From: Thermohalobaculum sp039821125
GTDB taxonomy: Bacteria > Pseudomonadota > Alphaproteobacteria > Rhodobacterales > Rhodobacteraceae
Length of the DNA: 64,000 nt
NCBI GenBank assembly: GCA_039821125.1
Contig: JBCBOR010000013.1
Coordinates: 1 to 64,000 of the forward strand
Direction of reading: 5' to 3'
In this document: piece after piece, positions 9,687 to 18,200 of the stretch
How the letters are laid out: each line of letters opens with the position of its first letter
How positions within the stretch are numbered: position 1 is the first letter of the stretch
Notes under the pieces: model-generated
The model's input: only the letters and a program-made list of their open reading frames with translations
What the model was told of the DNA's origin: nothing
Databases searched by the model: none
Made by a program: the position numbers and the translations under genes

Positions 9687-9694
9687 ATGTAAGA

Positions 9695-9708
9695 GTAACA
9701 TCTGTTAC
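9695..9708. promoter_or_regulatory. Palindromic operator candidate GTAAC-N4-GTTAC upstream of hcp
   Basis: GTAACATCTGTTAC has perfect 5-bp arms around 4 nt, 105 bp before the hcp ATG and just after the tssC terminator. A further TGTTACA half site lies at about 9723-9729. The same palindrome, extended to 6-bp arms, lies upstream of the second T6SS operon at 17422-17437. AT-rich sequence around it suits a promoter. The cognate regulator is unknown. Confidence 0.55.
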
Positions 9709-9813
9709 AGATATCAAATTGAATGTTACATAGAACAGCAGCATTGAAGCAGACAAAAAATTCGTTAGGTCATTTCAGGCCACCAACCCAACCTTAACCA
9801 GTGGAGAAGTTCC

Positions 9814-10296
9814 ATGGCAGTTGATATGTTCATCAAAATCAAAGGCGTTGCCGGCGAGTCCGAAGACAACGATCACAAGGGCGAAAACGACGTCCTGGCA
9901 TGGTCGTGGGGTATGTCCCAGTCGGGCACCATGCACGTCGGCGGCGGCGGCGGTGCAGGCAAGGCATCGTTCCAGGACCTCGGCATCACCAAGTGGGTCG
10001 ACAAAGGTTCGGTCACGCTGATGCAGTGCTGCGCCAAAGGCACGCACATTCCTGAAGCACAGCTGATCGTGCGCAAGGCAGGCGACAAGCCGCTCGAGTA
10101 CATCAAGCTCGACCTCAAAGAAATTCTGGTCACCTCGGTTTCGACCGGTGGCTCGGGCGGTGAAGACCGTCTGACCGAGAACGTCTCGCTGAACTTCCGC
10201 GAGTGGAAAATGACCTACACCCCGCAGGACGACAAGGGTGCTGGCGGTGGCGCAGTCGACTTCGCGTTCAACATTGCCAAGAACATCTCGGTCTAA
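9814..10296 (+). CDS. hcp: T6SS tube protein Hcp (TssD)
   Basis: 160 residues, full family length. The N terminus MAVDMFIKIKGVAGES, the GGGGGAGKASFQDL loop and the C-terminal KMTYTPQDDKGAGGG segment are typical of the Hcp1 family. Hexameric rings stack into the inner tube and are secreted. There is no signal peptide, as expected. GGAG lies at a good distance from the ATG. The gene has its own upstream terminator plus promoter-like region and a stem-loop straight after the stop, consistent with separate, high-level expression. Confidence 0.97.
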   Translation: MAVDMFIKIKGVAGESEDNDHKGENDVLAWSWGMSQSGTMHVGGGGGAGKASFQDLGITKWVDKGSVTLMQCCAKGTHIPEAQLIVRKAGDKPLEYIKLDLKEILVTSVSTGGSGGEDRLTENVSLNFREWKMTYTPQDDKGAGGGAVDFAFNIAKNISV

Positions 10297-10314
10297 TCGA
10301 GACTTACTCTCGAT
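10296..10314 (+). promoter_or_regulatory. Stem-loop immediately after hcp stop codon
   Basis: ATCGAGA-CTTAC-TCTCGAT forms a 7-bp perfect stem with a 5-nt loop, beginning at the last base of the stop codon. There is no T-run, so it is not a classic terminator. It may protect the 3' end of an abundant hcp mRNA or reduce read-through into tagJ. Confidence 0.45.
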
Positions 10315-10340
10315 GACCTGACGCCAATGGGGAGGGCGGC

Positions 10341-11150
10341 ATGTCCAGTGCTCTTGAATTATTGAAAGAGGGCAACTTGGACGCCGCCCTTTCGTCTGCA
10401 AAGGGAGCCGTGCGTGATGATCCGGGTGAGCCGGAAGGTCGCGCGCGGCTCTTTCAATTGTTCTGCCTGAATGGCGAATGGGACCGTGCGGAAGCGCAAC
10501 TCGATGCGCTTCTGACATCGGCCATGGGGCAGGCACCGATCTGGAAACAATTCCAGATGCTGATGCGCCTCGATCGCCAACGGCGCGAATGCCATGCCTC
10601 CGCCAATGCACCGGCGATTGTTGGCGACCCAGAAGACTGGATGGCGGGATTCGCTAAGTCGTTCGAACTGCATCAAAGCGGTGATGTCGAGGGCGGTGCG
10701 GCTCTGCGCCAGGAAGCCTTGGACGCAGCGACGCCGGCCGCCGGGTCCGCCGAGACGGATGGCGGATCGATTGCATTTGATTGGATCATGGACGGCGATG
10801 CGCGGTATGGGCCGATGCTTGAAGCTTTCCTGCCGACCGAAGGCGATTACTGCTGGGTGCCGTTTTCGGTACTGACGTCGCTTCGGATCGAAAAGCCAAG
10901 CCAGATCAATCATTTCGTCTGGGCTCCTGCCCACTTCACATGGAAGGACGGCCGCGTCCTGCATGGATTCGTTCCGACGCGTTATGATGGTTCAGAGAGT
11001 GCTGAGAACCCCGCGCACACGCTTGCGCGCGGAACAGACTGGATTGATGCAGGGTCTGATGTATTTACCGGCATCGGACAACGCACACTCATGAGCGCCG
11101 AGGATGACCTCCCGCTTTTGGAGATCCGCGAAGCGCGGTTCAAAGTTTAG
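10341..11150 (+). CDS. tagJ: T6SS accessory protein TagJ/ImpE family
   Basis: 269 residues. The N terminus has a short TPR-like helical region (ALELLKEGNLDAALSSAKGAVRDDPGEPEGRA). The C-terminal half (FDWIMDGDARYGPMLEAF, PFSVLTSLRIEKP, YCWVPF) is characteristic of the ImpE/TagJ family. TagJ binds the TssB N terminus in some systems and is linked to sheath recycling. It lies 44 bp after hcp, with a GGAGGG-type ribosome site, and 10 bp before tssE. Confidence 0.88.
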   Translation: MSSALELLKEGNLDAALSSAKGAVRDDPGEPEGRARLFQLFCLNGEWDRAEAQLDALLTSAMGQAPIWKQFQMLMRLDRQRRECHASANAPAIVGDPEDWMAGFAKSFELHQSGDVEGGAALRQEALDAATPAAGSAETDGGSIAFDWIMDGDARYGPMLEAFLPTEGDYCWVPFSVLTSLRIEKPSQINHFVWAPAHFTWKDGRVLHGFVPTRYDGSESAENPAHTLARGTDWIDAGSDVFTGIGQRTLMSAEDDLPLLEIREARFKV

Positions 11151-11160
11151 AGTCGCGTAA

Positions 11161-11721
11161 ATGTCAAAAGCACGAGCGTCCGAACGCCTCCGCGCACCGC
11201 TGATGTACGCGTTCAGAAGTGCCGCGGCAGCGGGTGACTCCAAGAAGGAAATCGACATTCGCGATGAAGCCGGCGAGCGCGTGATCGCGAGCCGCCGTGC
11301 AACTGGAAGCCGGCGCCGGGCTTTGTCGGATGCTGCCCTGAGAGCGCTGCTCGCGGAAGATCTTACGGCATTGCTCAACAGCACCAATCTCTTCTCAGCC
11401 TCGCCGGAGGTAATCGGCGACCTTCCACATGTGAAGAAGTCGATCCTGAACTACGGCCTCGAGGATCTCTCGAACAAGACGATCGATGAGACCATGAAGA
11501 TCAACGCGATTCGCTTCGAGTTGGAGGATGCGCTCAAATCCTATGAGCCACGCCTCCTGTCCCGGACACTGCGCATTGAACGGGATCCGGAAAACGAAGA
11601 TGATCTCACGATAAGATTCGTCGTGCGGTCGGACATGCGGGCAGACCCGGTGCCGACCTCGATCGAATTTGTCACGGCGGTTGAGCTGGACTCGGGCGAG
11701 ATCAAGATCGATCGCCTCTAA
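11161..11721 (+). CDS. tssE: T6SS baseplate subunit TssE (gp25-like)
   Basis: 186 residues. The gp25-like core is visible in LTALLNSTNLFSASPE, SILNYGLEDLSNKT and IRFELEDALKSYEPRLL. It is a phage gp25/lysozyme-like baseplate wedge component lacking lysozyme activity. The N-terminal 60 basic residues are longer than in some homologues. tssF starts 20 bp downstream. Confidence 0.93.
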   Translation: MSKARASERLRAPLMYAFRSAAAAGDSKKEIDIRDEAGERVIASRRATGSRRRALSDAALRALLAEDLTALLNSTNLFSASPEVIGDLPHVKKSILNYGLEDLSNKTIDETMKINAIRFELEDALKSYEPRLLSRTLRIERDPENEDDLTIRFVVRSDMRADPVPTSIEFVTAVELDSGEIKIDRL

Positions 11722-11741
11722 ACTGCGATCGGAAAGACGTC

Positions 11742-13712
11742 ATGAACCGCGAATTTATGGAACTCTACAATCGCGAACTCGCGCTGTTCTACGAGCATGC
11801 CGAGGAGTTTGCGGAAGAGTATCCAGGGGTTGCCGAGCGTCTCGGTGCCATGACGCAAGACAATCCAGACCCGATGATCGGAGCGGTTCTTGAAGGGTCC
11901 GCGTTCTTGGCCACTCGTGTTCAGCTCAAGCTCAAGCATGAGTTCTCGACTTTCACCGACAGTCTTCTCGAGCAGCTGGTGCCGAACTTTCTTGCGCCAA
12001 TCCCATCTGTCTTTCAGGCGCAAGCCGTTCCGGAATTTGGTGACGAGGCGCTGCGCGACGGGATGATCCTCGAGAGGGGGTCCTATCTGGATGCCGCGTA
12101 TCGCGAGCGGGATCGCTCGATCGCGTGTCGCTATCGGCTGTCGTGTGAGATCGCCGTTTGGCCGCTGACGATCACTCGCTCCGAGTATCTTGGGTCGGTT
12201 GCCCCGATCGAAGCGCTTGGGCTCACGGTTGGGCCAGAAGCTATGGCGGGCCTGCGGATGTCTTTCCGCGTGCGGTCGACCCGGAATCTGGACGCTGAAC
12301 CACCGCTCGATCAGACCGCGGACAAACCCAATACCTGGGCCAAGGGTCTGAAGATCCCTTATCTGAAGGTTCACTGCATCGGGCCCGAGGCCGAGGCGGT
12401 TTCCATCTACGAACAGATCTTCGGTCACACCGCCCAGATCGCGCTGCGGTGGCAGGGACATGACAATCGCTGGCGCTCGAAGATGCTGCCAGTCTCCGAG
12501 GTGCTGGAGCAGATCGGCTTCAACGAGGACGAGGCGCTTTATCCGGTCGACCACCGGGTCTTCCGGGGTTTCGATTACATTCGCGACTACTTCACGTTTC
12601 CGCAAAAGTATCTCGGATTCTCGATCAAGAACCTTGGCAAGTATCTTAACGACGTCGATTCGCCGATTTTCGAGCTTGTTTTTGTGTTCAACGACGTGAG
12701 CCCGCGCCTGTCGACTGTCGTCGATGAGGGCAGCTTCGCGCTGTTCTGCGCCTCTGCAATCAACCTGTTCGAAAAGACGTGTGATCGGGTCTTCCTGAAG
12801 GAGAACGACTTCGAGTATCAGGTCGTGCCGGAACGTACGCGGTATCTGGAGTTTGAACCCCACCGTGTTTTGACGGTCGCAGCGCATCGGGCGGGTGAGG
12901 CTGAGAAAATCACGGTTTTCCCTCTCTACTCGTCGCCTGAAGATCAGACCATACACTCGAGCGCGATGTTCTATTCGGTGCGTCGGTTGCAGCGGCGTCG
13001 CACGAGCGATGAGAACAAATACGGCTTGAGGTCCGATTATATGGGGACGGACATGTTCCTCACCCTTGTCGGCCACGAAAAAGCTGAGGAACGCGGCGAG
13101 GAAATTTCCGAGCTTTCGATCCGTGCGCTTTGCTCCAATCGACATTTGCCGGAGCATTTGCCGGTTGGCGAGACAGGCGCTGATTTTGTTCTGCTGGACA
13201 ACGATCAGATCAAGATCCGTGCGATAGGACAACCGACACATCCGCGCGAACCTATTGTCAGCGGCGTCTCGGATCGTTCGCGCCCGAACTACACCGGCGA
13301 GAATTCCTGGCGCCTCGTGAACATGCTTGGTCTGAACCATCTGGGTCTTGTCCAGAACCGCGCCGGCGAGAATGCACGCGCGATCAAAGATGTCTTGTCG
13401 CTGTTCGCCGATTTGAATGACAGTGTGACTGAGCGCCGTATCCGGGGTGTCCGTACAGTCGACAGCAAACCTGTGTCGCGCCGGGTTCGTGCGTTGAGCG
13501 GTGTTGCCGTCGCGCGTGGGCTTGAGGTGACGATCACCATGGAAGACAAGGCGTTCGAAGGGTCGGGCGTGTTTCTTCTGGGAGCGGTTCTGGACCGTTT
13601 CTTCGCTGAGTACGTATCACTGAACCAGTTCACGCAGACCGTCATTCGCACGCCCGAGCGCAAGGAAATCATGCGCTGGCCACCGCGTCTTGGGCGGAGG
13701 CAGGTTCTGTGA
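11742..13712 (+). CDS. tssF: T6SS baseplate subunit TssF
   Basis: 656 residues, slightly longer than the common ~590-630. The start MNREFMELYNRELALFYEHAEEFAEEYP and the following RLGAMTQDNPDPMI are the hallmark of the family (VasA/ImpG). TssF forms the baseplate wedge with TssG, TssE and TssK. The last base triplets overlap the tssG start by 4 bp (GTGA), indicating translational coupling. Confidence 0.96.
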   Translation: MNREFMELYNRELALFYEHAEEFAEEYPGVAERLGAMTQDNPDPMIGAVLEGSAFLATRVQLKLKHEFSTFTDSLLEQLVPNFLAPIPSVFQAQAVPEFGDEALRDGMILERGSYLDAAYRERDRSIACRYRLSCEIAVWPLTITRSEYLGSVAPIEALGLTVGPEAMAGLRMSFRVRSTRNLDAEPPLDQTADKPNTWAKGLKIPYLKVHCIGPEAEAVSIYEQIFGHTAQIALRWQGHDNRWRSKMLPVSEVLEQIGFNEDEALYPVDHRVFRGFDYIRDYFTFPQKYLGFSIKNLGKYLNDVDSPIFELVFVFNDVSPRLSTVVDEGSFALFCASAINLFEKTCDRVFLKENDFEYQVVPERTRYLEFEPHRVLTVAAHRAGEAEKITVFPLYSSPEDQTIHSSAMFYSVRRLQRRRTSDENKYGLRSDYMGTDMFLTLVGHEKAEERGEEISELSIRALCSNRHLPEHLPVGETGADFVLLDNDQIKIRAIGQPTHPREPIVSGVSDRSRPNYTGENSWRLVNMLGLNHLGLVQNRAGENARAIKDVLSLFADLNDSVTERRIRGVRTVDSKPVSRRVRALSGVAVARGLEVTITMEDKAFEGSGVFLLGAVLDRFFAEYVSLNQFTQTVIRTPERKEIMRWPPRLGRRQVL

Positions 13713-14713
13713 GCTGGAAGCAGAGGCTGGCCGAGGAACCTTGGCGGTTCAATCTCTTCTGGGTCCTGAACCGTGAAGAGGCGTTGAACGAGGACAAGCC
13801 GCGGATCGGTGACACAGCGACCCGGCGCGACGAGTTCATCGATCTGGGACAGGTGCCTTTCCTCGACTTTCCGGCATCCAACACTGCCAGCTATGATCCG
13901 AAGACAAACCGCCAGAAGTCGCGGCTAAGGACCAAGTTTCTCGGTATGCTTGGGCCGATGGGCCCTCTGCCCAGCAACCTGACCGAGGAAGCGCTGTCAT
14001 GGTTCTCGCGGCGCGATGATGCGTTTGTCCGGTTTCTTGACATCTTCAACAATCGCTTTTTGCAGCTGTTCTACCGGGCGCATTCCGATTGCCGGCCAGC
14101 ATCGCAGGCGTTGCGGCCCAACCAGGACCGCTTTCGCGACTACGTTGGATCGGCCCTGGGTATCGGGACAGAGACCTGGCGCGCGCTCGATTCAATGCCG
14201 GATGGGCAGAAATACGCGTATGCTGGAATCCTTGGCCCGAGGACGGTCAGCGCTTCGCGGATCGAAAACGTGCTGTCCGGGATTTTCGGCATCGAGTGCG
14301 AGGTCGATCAGTTCATCGGCACGTTTCTGCCGCTAGCCCAGGATGAGCAGACGCGTCTTGGTGCGGCCCACACGCGCCTCGGTCAGGAGGCGATCGTCGG
14401 TGAGCGGGTTCTGACCGTAGACAACAAGTTCTGTGTCCGGTTGTTTCCAGGCACGCTGGAAAACTACGAACGCTTTCTGCCGGATGGCGACGCGAACGAA
14501 CGCCTTGTTGATGCGCTGTCGAACATTGTCGGTTTCGAGTACGAGTGGGATGTTGAACTGGTCCTGCCGCACTACGAGCCGCGCCCGTCAGAGCTTGGCG
14601 CCTACGGGCAACTCGGATGGACCACCTGGATGCGCAAGCCGTCTCAGGAGAAAACCCAAACCTATGTGAAGACACGGTTCTCGCCATCGCGCGGCGATGC
14701 TGTCACAATATGA
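13709..14713 (+). CDS. tssG: T6SS baseplate subunit TssG
   Basis: 334 residues, family length. The N terminus SWKQRLAEEPWRFNLFWVLN, the GMLGPMGPLPSNLTEEAL segment and the FLDIFNNRFLQLFYRAHSDCRP motif are typical of TssG (ImpH/VasB). It starts with GTG inside the tssF stop and ends just before the clpV leader, so it belongs to the same operon. Confidence 0.96.
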   Translation: MSWKQRLAEEPWRFNLFWVLNREEALNEDKPRIGDTATRRDEFIDLGQVPFLDFPASNTASYDPKTNRQKSRLRTKFLGMLGPMGPLPSNLTEEALSWFSRRDDAFVRFLDIFNNRFLQLFYRAHSDCRPASQALRPNQDRFRDYVGSALGIGTETWRALDSMPDGQKYAYAGILGPRTVSASRIENVLSGIFGIECEVDQFIGTFLPLAQDEQTRLGAAHTRLGQEAIVGERVLTVDNKFCVRLFPGTLENYERFLPDGDANERLVDALSNIVGFEYEWDVELVLPHYEPRPSELGAYGQLGWTTWMRKPSQEKTQTYVKTRFSPSRGDAVTI

Positions 14714-14744
14714 AACAGATTTTCGAGAGTCAGGGGGCACTGCC

Positions 14745-17366
14745 ATGACGGATATTAGCCTAGAAACAGTCACGGGTAAGTTGAACCGTCTCGGATACGA
14801 TTGCTTCATCCAGGCCCTGCGCCAAGCGAAGGGCAGTGGGAATGCCAACCTTGAACTGGCCCACTGGTTCCTGCACGTGCTCCAGAAGGATCGCTCTGAC
14901 CTGGCCTTGACTTGCGATCACTACGGTCTCGATCGCGGGCAGCTCTTGCGCGATGTCCAATCGGTGGTCGAGGGGTTCAAGAAGAACGTCACCGAGATGC
15001 CCCAGGTCTCGGAGCAAATCGTCGATACCCTCGAGCGCGGCTGGTTCTATGCAACGCTCTTCTTTGGAGAGATGCAGATCCGCACCGGGCACGTCCTGAT
15101 GGGCATGCTGAAGGATATGAAACTCAACCGCACACTTCAGGGTCTCAGCGGTGAGTTCAAGAAGCTGAATCCCGATGCACTCGCCAGCGACTACAACGAA
15201 ATCTGGCGCGAGAGCGACGAGGAAACGCTGAAGCCAATGGATGGCTCGTCCATCGGCGGTGCAGGGACTGATGCGGCCGAAGGGCCGACGGGCACAACCG
15301 CGCTCGACAAGTTCTGCGTAGATTTCACCGCCAAAGCCGAGGAGATGGATCCGATTGTCGGTCGCGACGAAGAAATCCGGCAGATCGTCGATATCCTTCA
15401 GCGCCGCCGACAGAACAATCCGATCATCACAGGTGAGGCGGGTGTCGGTAAGACCGCAGTTGTTGAGGGCTTTGCCCAGAAGATCGTGAAGGGCGAGGTG
15501 CCGCCAAGTCTCCAAGGGGTGCGGTTGCTGTCACTCGATATCGGTTTGCTTCAGGCCGGTGCGTCGATGAAGGGTGAGTTCGAACAGCGTCTGCGTCAGG
15601 TCATCGATGAGGTCCAATCCTCCCCAACGCCGATCATCATGTTCATTGATGAGGCACATACGCTGATCGGGGCAGGGGGCTCAGCCGGTACTGGCGATGC
15701 TGCCAATCTGCTGAAACCCGCCCTCGCACGCGGCACATTGCGGACGATCGCAGCCACCACGTGGATGGAGTATCAGAAGTACTTCGAGAAGGACCCCGCC
15801 CTGACCCGGCGCTTCCAGGTCATCAATGTCGACGAACCCAGCATTGAAAAATGTGCCTATATGCTGCGCGGCATGATCGGCGTGATGGAGAAGCACCACG
15901 GCGTGAAGGTTGCGGACGAGGCCATCGTGGCGGCGTGTTCTCTTTCGGCGCGTTACATTCCGGCGCGGCAGCTGCCAGACAAGGCCGTCAGCCTGATAGA
16001 CACGGCCTGTGCCAGGGTTGCGATCTCTCAGGTCGCAGTTCCAGCCATCGTGGAAGACACACGAAAGCTGATCGAAAATCGTGAGAGCGAGAAGGCCAGC
16101 CAGGAGGCAGACCGGGCGCTTGGCACCGCGAATGAAGGCCGGATCACCGAGCTTGAAGAGGAGATTGCAGACCTGCACGAGAAACTCGCCGGCTACGAGG
16201 CCGAGTGGGAGAAGGAGCAGGCTATCGTCAAGGAGATCCAGGATCTTCGCGCTCAAATGGGCGAGGAGGCTGCGGATGCATCCACCGTGCGTGCTGCTCT
16301 GGAAGGCAAGGTTGGCGAGCTTGATGAGATCCATCCCGACAACCGGATGATATACCCGCATGTCGATGAGCAGGCGGTGGCGACGATCATCTCGGATTGG
16401 ACGGGCATCCCGGCGGGCAGGATGGTCGCCGACGAGGTGCAACAGATCCTGAACCTGGCGGATACGGTCAACGAGCGTGTCATCGGCCAGGGCCATGGCA
16501 TCGAGATGATCGCCAAGCGCATCCAGACCAACCGTGCCAAGCTGGACAACCCGAACAAGCCGATCGGGGTCTTCATGCTTTGCGGTCCGTCGGGGGTCGG
16601 GAAAACCGAATCCGCCCTCGCGCTGGCTGAGGCGATCTACGGCGGTGAGCAGAACATCATCACCATCAACATGTCCGAGTATCAGGAAGCGCACACAGTC
16701 AGCAGCCTCAAAGGTGCGCCTCCGGGCTATGTCGGCTATGGCGAAGGTGGCAAACTAACCGAAGCGGTGCGTCGCAAGCCCTACTCGGTGGTTTTGCTCG
16801 ATGAGGTCGAGAAGGCCCATGGTGATGTGCACGAGGTGTTCTTCCAAGTCTTCGACAAAGGCCAGATGGAAGATGGCACGGGCCGGCTGATCGATTTCAA
16901 GAACTGCCTGATCATTCTGACCTCGAATGTCGGGACAGACCTGATCATGGAACTGACCAAGGACCCGGAACTGGCGCCCGAGCCGGAGAAACTGGGTGAG
17001 GCTCTGAAACCGGAACTGCTCAAGGTGTTCCCCGCGGCGCTTCTGGGGCGCATCGTGACGATCCCCTACTACCCGCTGACGGACGACGACATGGGCAAGA
17101 TTGTCAATCTGCAGCTTGGCCGTATCACCAAGCGCATGAAGTCCGAGCACAATGCGGCGTTCAACTACGGGGATGATGTGGTCGCGGAGATTGTCCGGCG
17201 TTGCAACGATCCGGCATCCGGTGGTCGCATGATTGACAATATCATCACCAATACCATGCTGCCGGCGATATCGCTTGAAGTTCTCAACCGCTCACTCACC
17301 GGCGATATCATCACAGAAGCGAACGTCACAGTTGCTGACAACGATTTTGTGTATGAGGTAAAGTGA
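14745..17366 (+). CDS. clpV: T6SS sheath-disassembly ATPase TssH/ClpV
   Basis: 873 residues from the ATG at 14745; an in-frame ATG at 14697 lies within the tssG end and adds an unlikely leader. It is a double AAA+ Clp ATPase: Walker A1 GEAGVGKT (about 230), Walker B1 IIMFIDEAHTLIG (about 297), a coiled-coil middle domain (about 430-530), Walker A2 GPSGVGKT (about 613) and Walker B2 VVLLDEVEKAH (about 682). The Clp-N-like start ISLETVTGKLNRLGYDCF is typical of ClpV, which binds contracted TssBC sheaths and recycles them. It closes the first T6SS operon; a 144-bp gap with a palindrome follows. Confidence 0.95.
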   Translation: MTDISLETVTGKLNRLGYDCFIQALRQAKGSGNANLELAHWFLHVLQKDRSDLALTCDHYGLDRGQLLRDVQSVVEGFKKNVTEMPQVSEQIVDTLERGWFYATLFFGEMQIRTGHVLMGMLKDMKLNRTLQGLSGEFKKLNPDALASDYNEIWRESDEETLKPMDGSSIGGAGTDAAEGPTGTTALDKFCVDFTAKAEEMDPIVGRDEEIRQIVDILQRRRQNNPIITGEAGVGKTAVVEGFAQKIVKGEVPPSLQGVRLLSLDIGLLQAGASMKGEFEQRLRQVIDEVQSSPTPIIMFIDEAHTLIGAGGSAGTGDAANLLKPALARGTLRTIAATTWMEYQKYFEKDPALTRRFQVINVDEPSIEKCAYMLRGMIGVMEKHHGVKVADEAIVAACSLSARYIPARQLPDKAVSLIDTACARVAISQVAVPAIVEDTRKLIENRESEKASQEADRALGTANEGRITELEEEIADLHEKLAGYEAEWEKEQAIVKEIQDLRAQMGEEAADASTVRAALEGKVGELDEIHPDNRMIYPHVDEQAVATIISDWTGIPAGRMVADEVQQILNLADTVNERVIGQGHGIEMIAKRIQTNRAKLDNPNKPIGVFMLCGPSGVGKTESALALAEAIYGGEQNIITINMSEYQEAHTVSSLKGAPPGYVGYGEGGKLTEAVRRKPYSVVLLDEVEKAHGDVHEVFFQVFDKGQMEDGTGRLIDFKNCLIILTSNVGTDLIMELTKDPELAPEPEKLGEALKPELLKVFPAALLGRIVTIPYYPLTDDDMGKIVNLQLGRITKRMKSEHNAAFNYGDDVVAEIVRRCNDPASGGRMIDNIITNTMLPAISLEVLNRSLTGDIITEANVTVADNDFVYEVK

Positions 17367-17421
17367 CCTGACGCGAGGAAGGGCGGCTTGCCGAGGCGAG
17401 TCGCCATGATTTTGCTAAACT

Positions 17422-17437
17422 TGTAACCGTTGTTACA
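17422..17437. promoter_or_regulatory. Perfect 16-bp palindrome TGTAAC-N4-GTTACA upstream of the second T6SS operon
   Basis: TGTAACCGTTGTTACA lies 73 bp before the next start codon, in the gap between clpV and the DUF6931-like gene. Its core (GTAAC-N4-GTTAC) is the same as that of the site upstream of hcp. Perfect symmetry and placement point to a dimeric transcription factor. No known regulator is assigned. Confidence 0.6.
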
Positions 17438-17510
17438 GACGACACGGATGCTGTGGGGTATGCCCCGGCAAACTCGAAGAGTTCGGACGGCGGGGAGTAG
17501 AAGGCGCGAC

Positions 17511-18125
17511 ATGGATAGCCGCATTCGATATACGACTGCGCAGCAGGTCGCTGAGGCGTTCCCCGAGGCCGCGGAGGATATCGGAGAGATCCCCGAAGGC
17601 CTCACTCCGCTCGACTTTGTCTCAACACTTGCGGAGGACGAAGATCTCGCACGAGCGGTGATCTTCACAGCGCTTGCCCTTCCGAAACGTGAAGCCGTCT
17701 GGTGGGGGTGCCTCTGCATTCGTGGCATTGGTGATGTTTCGGACGTCACGAAAGAAGGATTGCGCCTTGCCGAGGCATGGGTGCGCCATCCTGAAGAGGC
17801 AGAGCGTCGTGCGGCCGGGAAGTTTGCCGAGGAAGAATATTTCGAGGGAGCCGGTGCAGGGATTGCCTTTGCCGCCTTTACCACGAGCGGATCGCTTGCG
17901 CCTGCCGGATTGCAGGCCGTGCCGCCGTCGCCAGAGATTTCGGGCAAGTGTGTCGCGATGGCGATCCTGCAGGCAGCCAACGATGAAGATGCTTTTGTCC
18001 GCCATGCGACGTTGCTTTGCGCGCTCGAGAGTGCACGGGATTTCGCGACCGGCGGCGACGGAACAGCACCGTGGCGGGAGCGCGGCGGCGGTGCACAACC
18101 TGCGGAACCTGCCGAGGCGGGGTGA
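17511..18125 (+). CDS. T6SS-associated protein of unknown function (DUF6931-like)
   Basis: 204 residues from the ATG at 17511 (AAGG at 17501-17504). The longer frame back to a TTG at 17430 would overlap the palindrome and is unlikely. The protein is acidic and soluble, with an Ala-rich helical make-up (AVWWGCLCIRGIGD, EYFEGAGAGIAFAAFTTSGSLAP, EISGKCVAMAILQAA). I tentatively recall similar proteins labelled DUF6931 in alphaproteobacterial T6SS loci; the label needs a profile search. It leads the second operon ahead of tagH, so a regulatory or assembly role in the T6SS is likely but unproven. Confidence 0.6.
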   Translation: MDSRIRYTTAQQVAEAFPEAAEDIGEIPEGLTPLDFVSTLAEDEDLARAVIFTALALPKREAVWWGCLCIRGIGDVSDVTKEGLRLAEAWVRHPEEAERRAAGKFAEEEYFEGAGAGIAFAAFTTSGSLAPAGLQAVPPSPEISGKCVAMAILQAANDEDAFVRHATLLCALESARDFATGGDGTAPWRERGGGAQPAEPAEAG

Positions 18126-18200
18126 TCGCTTTCGGCTCCGATCTGCGTTGACATCCCGCTGATGGCCCGCAGACTTGATCGATAGAAAAAACCGCGCTGG

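Noticed and set aside
11718..13340. 540-codon open frame antisense to tssF
   Set aside because: Shadow frame; tssF is unmistakable on the other strand.
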